From positions 180,272-244,271 of the forward strand of contig NZ_JMCC02000029.1 in assembly GCF_000737335.2 (NCBI RefSeq): DNA of 64,000 bases. Reading direction: 5' to 3'. The position numbers and the translations under genes were made by a program. The DNA comes from Enhygromyxa salina (GTDB lineage Bacteria; Myxococcota_A; Polyangia; Nannocystales; Nannocystaceae). Numbering within the stretch: position 1 is the stretch's first letter; each line of letters starts with the position of its first letter. A model generated the notes under the pieces. That model searched no databases. It was given only the letters and a program-made list of their open reading frames with translations, and was not told the origin of the DNA. This document shows positions 59,485 to 64,000 of this stretch, one piece after another.

Positions 59485-61080
59485 ATGAAGAACCGAAACG
59501 TGTATTTTGTAGCTCTATTTTCGTCGTCCATGGTTGCATGTGGAACCGTCGACAATACCAACGATACAGTTGCTAGCCAGTCTACCGACGACTCGGGCAC
59601 GGGCGAGACAGAGACAGATCTGGACCCGACGGCGGGAGACGGCGACGGCGATGGAGACGGAGACGGCGACGGAGACGGAGACGGAGACGGAGACGGAGAC
59701 GGCGACGGCGACGGCGACGGCGACCCGAGCTGTGACGGTGAGCTGGGCTGCGCCTGCGGACCCAACGCGACCTGCGTCGCCGACCTCGTGTGCATAGAGG
59801 GGACCTGCGTGGCCTCGGCGTGCGGTGACGGAGTGGTGAGCGCGAGTGAGACCTGCGATGACGGCAACCTGACCAACAGCGACGGCTGCAACGCCGACTG
59901 CCAACCAACCGAGATCGTCGAGCTCCGCGCGGGCGGCTACCACACCTGCGCCTTGCTCAACTCCGGCGAGGCTCGGTGCTGGGGTCGGGGCAACTATGGA
60001 CAGCTCGGTCAGGGGAACACCAATCTCATCGGTGACTCCGAGACGCCCGCCTCGATCCCCACGATCGTCCTCAGCGCACCCATCACCGCGATCCGGACGG
60101 CCGAGCATCACACTTGCGCTCTGCTCGATACGGGTGATGTCGCGTGTTGGGGGCTGGGAGCCGGGGGGAGGCTCGGCTACGCGAACACGGTGAATATTGG
60201 TGACGACGAGCTCCCCATCGTTGCGGGGACGGTGCAGCTCGGCGGGGCTGCCATCGCCATCGACACGGGGTACACACACACCTGCGCCCTGCTCGACACG
60301 GGGTATCCAGTCTGCTGGGGCAATGGCGGCTACCACTTGGGGCAACAAAGTACGAACAGTCTCGGCGATGATGAGCACCCCGGTAGCGTGCCGGTCATCA
60401 ACCTTGGAGGCACGTCGTCCATGATCGTGGCTGGGGGCTCAATGACCTGCGCCCTGCGCAATGACGACGAGCTCATTTGCTGGGGCTCCAACCAAAGCGG
60501 TCAACTCGGCGTCGTCAGCTTGTCGACGCAGATCTCCGTGGCGCAGGCGATAGTCATGCCGGCGCAGATTCCGAACCCGCCCGTGGATCTCGCGCTGGGC
60601 TCCGAGCACGCCTGCGCCATCTTCGTCGACACCAATCAGCTCGCCTGCTGGGGCACCCACACCCACGGACGGCTCGGCTACCCCGGCCAAGCCCAGGACA
60701 TCGGTGACAACGAAGCTCCGGGGGACCCCGTGATGCTCGGCGGCACGCCCGTCGCCGTCGCCACCGGTTACCTCCACAGCTGCGCGATCCTCGATGGTGG
60801 TGAGGTCCGGTGCTGGGGCTACGCGAACGAGGGGCAGCTCGGCTACGGGAACAAGAACCGGATTGGCGACGACGAGACTCCAGCAGCCGCCGGGGCGGTG
60901 GCGATTGGTGGTCCGGCTGTCGCCATCACCGCGGGGCGCCAACACACCTGTGCGCTGCGCGAGGACAACGAGGTTGTGTGTTGGGGCGAGGGCTCGTGGG
61001 GCGCCCTCGGATATGGGACCCCCGCGAACATCGGCGATGACGAGACGCCCGAGACCGCTGGCACTGTCGAGGTGTATTGA
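59485..61080 (+). CDS. RCC1-repeat lipoprotein with (Gly-Asp)n linker, first of two
   Basis: A 531-residue protein from the ATG at 59485 (a GTG 6 bp upstream is possible). Signal FSSSMVACG, a (GD)n linker of about 30 residues, a Cys-rich DUF4215-type block (CGDGVVSASETCDDGN), then seven RCC1 blades with HTCALL and CWG cores. Most blades carry an added acidic loop, IGDDExP. It is probably a cell-surface propeller for binding. It lies 28 bp after the kinase and 2 bp before a paralogue, so the kinase and both propellers may form one transcript. Confidence 0.82.
   Translation: MKNRNVYFVALFSSSMVACGTVDNTNDTVASQSTDDSGTGETETDLDPTAGDGDGDGDGDGDGDGDGDGDGDGDGDGDGDPSCDGELGCACGPNATCVADLVCIEGTCVASACGDGVVSASETCDDGNLTNSDGCNADCQPTEIVELRAGGYHTCALLNSGEARCWGRGNYGQLGQGNTNLIGDSETPASIPTIVLSAPITAIRTAEHHTCALLDTGDVACWGLGAGGRLGYANTVNIGDDELPIVAGTVQLGGAAIAIDTGYTHTCALLDTGYPVCWGNGGYHLGQQSTNSLGDDEHPGSVPVINLGGTSSMIVAGGSMTCALRNDDELICWGSNQSGQLGVVSLSTQISVAQAIVMPAQIPNPPVDLALGSEHACAIFVDTNQLACWGTHTHGRLGYPGQAQDIGDNEAPGDPVMLGGTPVAVATGYLHSCAILDGGEVRCWGYANEGQLGYGNKNRIGDDETPAAAGAVAIGGPAVAITAGRQHTCALREDNEVVCWGEGSWGALGYGTPANIGDDETPETAGTVEVY
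59637..59726. repeat. Hexanucleotide run coding the Gly-Asp linker
   Basis: GGAGAC/GGCGAC units repeat in frame for about 15 units. Gain or loss of units would change the linker length without breaking the frame. Confidence 0.85.
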
Positions 61081-61082
61081 AC

Positions 61083-62699
61083 ATGGCGAACCTACCCTCA
61101 CGGTCCGCGACGCTCATCGGGCTCGGGCTCGGGCTCGGTGCGAGCAACTGCGGGTACGTCGACAACCTCGCGGTGTCCGTGGACGACTCGCGCCCGACTA
61201 GCTCCGACAGCTCGAGTGACGAGTCCACCGCATACGAGACCGACGAGAGCGATGAGCCCTCGTCGACGACGACGGGCACCGAACCCGAGACGAGCGACGA
61301 CGAGTCGGAGACCGGCGATACTCTGGGTTGCCCACCGGGTACGCTCGACTGCCCATGCGTCGCCGAGACCTGCGAGCCGGGTCTCCAGTGCGAAGCTGGC
61401 CTGTGCAAGCCGTTGCCCGTGTGTGGCAACGGCGTGGTCGAGACTGGGGAACAGTGTGATGATGGCAATATCGATAGCGGCGATGGCTGCGAGGTCGACT
61501 GCAGCTCCACGCGGATCGTGCAGCTCACTGCCGGTTCCCAGCACACATGCATCCTGACCGAGGTGGGCGATGTCGTCTGCTGGGGGCGCAACGATCACGG
61601 TCAGCTCGGCTATGGCCACGTCCAGTTCGTCGGGGACGACGAGCCTCCGGCGGTCTACGGCGTGCTCCCGCTCGTCGAACCAGCCACGGCGATCTCCGCG
61701 TCCGGCACGCATACCTGCGCCGTGCTCGTCTCGGGCAGGGTCACCTGTTGGGGCGAGAACAGCGACGGTCGCCTCGGCCTCGGTCACCTGAATGACATCG
61801 GCGACGACGAAGAGATCGACACCCTCGTGCCCCTCGACTTCGGAGACGAGATCGAAGCCGTGGCCGCGGGGTTTACCTTCACCTGCGCGCTGTCCTTCAC
61901 CGGCGCGGTCTACTGCTGGGGAACCAACACCCATGGGGAGCTGGGCCACGGAGACACGATTCCGATCGGAGACAACGAGATCGCCTCGAGTTTCAACAGC
62001 TTCGTGCAGGTCGGTGGCGCGGCGTCGAACATCCGCGCGGGCAGGTACCACGCGTGCGTGTCGATGAGCGCGATGGGGGTTCGCTGCTGGGGCCTCGGCA
62101 GCCAAGGACGGCTCGGCTACGGCAACACGAACAACATCGGCGACGACGAGCCGCCAAGCGTGGTCAGCACGAAGTACGGCGACGAGACCATCACCGCGCT
62201 CGCTGTCGGCTACGATCACACGGTCATCGTCGACCCCAACTCGGGATCGGCTCGGGTTCGGGGATGGGGATACAACTACTACGGGCAGCTCGGCGTCGGG
62301 TCCACCGTCAGCCATGGCGACGGTGTTGGTCCTCTCGAGGCGACCGCGAGCATCTCCGGCACGGTGGTGTCTGTCGCTGCGAGCGCCAGCCAAACCTGCG
62401 CGCTGTTTGACGATGGCACCCTCGGTTGTTGGGGGGGCAACGGCTCAGGGCAGCTCGGCTTGGGCTCGACCCAACACCTCGGAGACGACGAGCTCCCTTC
62501 ATCTGCCGCCAAGCTCTCGTTCACCGCCCCGGTCGTTCAGGTCACCATGGGTAGCTCCCACGCATGCGTCCTGCTCGACAACCAGGATGTGCACTGTTGG
62601 GGCTCGAACACGTCCGGCCAGCTCGGCCACGAGGGGGTCGACGCGATCGGCGACGACGAACTCGCCACCGACGTCGGCCCGGTGCCGCTGTTCGAGTGA
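61083..62699 (+). CDS. RCC1-repeat lipoprotein, second of two
   Basis: A 538-residue paralogue of the previous protein. Leader MANLPSRSATLIGLGLGLGA then NCG; the Cys is a plausible but not ideal lipid site. A Ser/Thr/Glu/Asp linker replaces the (GD)n run. A Cys-rich block follows (CGNGVVETGEQCDDGN), then seven RCC1 blades with the same HTC...CWG core and IGDDExP loops. ATG at 61083, 2 bp after the previous stop; a TTG is just upstream. The two were formed by tandem duplication but have diverged widely. Confidence 0.82.
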   Translation: MANLPSRSATLIGLGLGLGASNCGYVDNLAVSVDDSRPTSSDSSSDESTAYETDESDEPSSTTTGTEPETSDDESETGDTLGCPPGTLDCPCVAETCEPGLQCEAGLCKPLPVCGNGVVETGEQCDDGNIDSGDGCEVDCSSTRIVQLTAGSQHTCILTEVGDVVCWGRNDHGQLGYGHVQFVGDDEPPAVYGVLPLVEPATAISASGTHTCAVLVSGRVTCWGENSDGRLGLGHLNDIGDDEEIDTLVPLDFGDEIEAVAAGFTFTCALSFTGAVYCWGTNTHGELGHGDTIPIGDNEIASSFNSFVQVGGAASNIRAGRYHACVSMSAMGVRCWGLGSQGRLGYGNTNNIGDDEPPSVVSTKYGDETITALAVGYDHTVIVDPNSGSARVRGWGYNYYGQLGVGSTVSHGDGVGPLEATASISGTVVSVAASASQTCALFDDGTLGCWGGNGSGQLGLGSTQHLGDDELPSSAAKLSFTAPVVQVTMGSSHACVLLDNQDVHCWGSNTSGQLGHEGVDAIGDDELATDVGPVPLFE

Positions 62700-62759
62700 A
62701 GCATCGACGTACTCGTAGCTGCCGCAGCTTGCCTCCTACGGCTGGTCTGGGACGCAGGC

Positions 62760-63004
62760 GAGGCGCCGAACTGAAGGCGGGGTCGTACAGGCCGCAGGCG
62801 GTTTTGCGGCACTACATCCCGAAGGCCGATGGGAAGCAGCGGCCCATGGGTCTCCCGACGGTGCGGGATCGCGAGGTGAGGACGCGGCGGTACGCCCATC
62901 TGGGCACGCGGGTGCGCTACGCCGACGACTTCGTCATCATGTGCCGAACGAAGAAGGCGTGCGAGGAGGCCGAGCGACGGGCCCGCTGTCCGGGGGTCGC
63001 GTAA
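62760..63004 (+). pseudogene. Remnant of a group II intron reverse transcriptase
   Basis: The frame encodes SYRPQAVLRHYIPKADGKQR then PMGLPTVRDRE, the RT0-RT1 start of group II intron proteins, and shortly after YADDFVIMCRTKKACEEAERR, the catalytic RT5 block (YADD at 62918-62929). The roughly 150 residues that belong between them are missing, as is everything after. A stop ends it at 63004. It is a deleted copy and cannot be active. Confidence 0.85.
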
Positions 63005-63027
63005 TGTGGCGGTCCGAGAGGCCTGGT

Positions 63028-63059
63028 AAGCCGTGTGCGGAAAAGTCGCACGCACGGTT
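63028..63059 (+). ncRNA. Group II intron domain V and nearby 3' end
   Basis: AAGCCGTGTGCGG-AAAA-GTCGCACGCACGGTT folds as the domain V hairpin, with the AGC triad near the 5' side. A further 6-bp hairpin (CCCACA/TGTGGG, 63081-63098) follows and may be domain VI. With the reverse transcriptase remnant it explains most of 62700-63110; 63111-63230 holds nothing recognised. Confidence 0.7.
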
Positions 63060-63230
63060 TGAACGGGGCCCTACCGGCATCCCACACTTCACTGTGGGAG
63101 AAATGTAGGGTCTACCAGTGCGACCGATGATCGTGGTGAACTCGCTGACGGCTTGCGCCGAGCACAAAGCGTCTTCAGCTTCGGCGACGTTTCTCGGCCG
63201 TTTGGTTAGCGAGCTGTTGGGAGCGTTTGC

Positions 63231-63923
63231 TTGAACCAACTTGGCCCACGGCTGTCGGCGATCGCCACGCGTGTCATCGCAGGTTCGCCAGTTGGGGATC
63301 TTTGCTGTGATCACGCGGCGCTGGCGATCGAGCTGGTCACGAGCGGACGGGTGCCTTCGGCGATCGCGGGTGATCTCAACCCGTTCCCGCTCGAGGCCGC
63401 CGCCGCGACCCTCGAACAGCTTGGCCTGCGCGATCGCATCGAGCTGCGCCGGGGCTCGGGTCTGCAGGTACTGCAACCGGGTGAGGTCAGCACGGCCGTG
63501 ATCGCAGGCATCGGCGCGCCCTTGGCCGAGCGCCTGCTGAGCGAGGCGCAGGCCACCGGTGCCCTCGCGGGTGTGCGGCGGTTGATCATCCAGCCCAACC
63601 ACGGCTACCCCAAGCTCGGCAGCCTGCGCGCTCACATCGACGCGCTCGGCTGGGGGATCATCGACGAGTGCCTGGCCTACGATCATGGCCGGATGTACGC
63701 GATCATCGTCGCTGAGCCGGGCCCGTCCACGCTACAAGACGAAGTTGACCGCGAGCTCGGGCCGATCCTGCGTCGCGGGAATGACCCGCTGTTTGGCGCT
63801 TGGATCGAGCATGAGCGCGCCCGCCTGACCCAAGCCTGTCAGGGCATGCAACGTGGTCGCGCCGACCCCCAGCAGCTCGCGTCGTACCAGCGCATGCTCG
63901 CAATCCTCGCCGCGGCGGTGTGA
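63231..63923 (+). CDS. trmK: tRNA (adenine-22-N1)-methyltransferase
   Basis: A 230-residue TrmK-type methyltransferase. The start is TTG at 63231 (NQLGPRLSAIATRV) with GGAG 8-9 bp upstream. The family core is PRLSAIA...VGDLCCDHAALAIELV, DLNPFPLEAAAATL, the AGIGAPLAERLL strand and IIQPNHGYPKLG. It methylates A22 of tRNA. The motif-I aspartate region reads GDLCCDHA, as in relatives (ADIGTDHAYL). 63924-64000 holds nothing recognised. Confidence 0.85.
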   Translation: MNQLGPRLSAIATRVIAGSPVGDLCCDHAALAIELVTSGRVPSAIAGDLNPFPLEAAAATLEQLGLRDRIELRRGSGLQVLQPGEVSTAVIAGIGAPLAERLLSEAQATGALAGVRRLIIQPNHGYPKLGSLRAHIDALGWGIIDECLAYDHGRMYAIIVAEPGPSTLQDEVDRELGPILRRGNDPLFGAWIEHERARLTQACQGMQRGRADPQQLASYQRMLAILAAAV

Positions 63924-64000
63924 CGGCGATCTAGAGCGCCAATCCGTTTGAAGTCACGACGCCAGGCACATCTGGGGCCGCTCCTGCCGTTGTCGGTCGG

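Overview
The window is high-GC DNA that looks like a myxobacterium, most likely of the Nannocystales type (Nannocystis/Enhygromyxa/Plesiocystis-like). This is an inference from gene content: Ser/Thr kinases with TPR or PEGA-like tails, many lipoproteins with cysteine-rich and RCC1 repeats joined by (Gly-Asp)n linkers, a DUF2330 remnant with a Cys + membrane + Arg sorting tail, Rpn-family paralogues and a FHA-GGDEF protein.

Left part (1-24.3 kb). An aldehyde dehydrogenase / glutamine-synthetase-like / iron alcohol dehydrogenase operon (probably amine or amino-alcohol catabolism) is followed by duplicated Rpn-family genes and a palindrome array. Next come a secreted HNH nuclease, a sulfotransferase and fused spermidine-synthase-like pair, envelope lipoproteins, a diguanylate cyclase, ispA-xseB, fur, a lipoprotein with eleven Cys-rich repeats, a zinc-ribbon coiled-coil protein, a CAU tRNA, a glycosyltransferase, a sigma factor, gshB, and a two-gene operon with a MerR-TPR regulator.

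Middle (24.3-44.4 kb). A TPR kinase is cut short by an in-frame amber codon. A DUF4349 lipoprotein follows, then a RCC1-like lipoprotein bracketed by two copies of a 0.4-kb block, another Rpn nuclease, DUF2293, two convergent glutathione transferases and an O-methyltransferase. The cell-division genes rsmH-ftsL-ftsI form a short operon that ends in a strong hairpin, with no mur genes after it. A Fic-fold protein that has lost its catalytic motif is followed after 1 bp by ribA.

Right part (44.4-64 kb). A glycyl-radical-enzyme homologue keeps the glycyl loop but has Gly-Gly where the thiyl cysteine is expected; it overlaps an SCP2-like partner, and a 720-residue internally duplicated protein of unknown family converges on the pair. 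A 463-bp array of a 22-bp repeat precedes an alanine-symporter-family protein carrying about 445 extra residues between membrane segments. Then come a broken DUF2330 gene, a KdsC-like phosphatase, an M49-like peptidase, a membrane adaptor and Ser/Thr kinase pair, two tandem RCC1 lipoproteins, a decayed group II intron, and trmK.

The most unusual items are the variant glycyl-radical locus, the motif-less Fic protein coupled to ribA, and the symporter with its large insertion. No intact phage, CRISPR array, rRNA or complete transposon was seen.
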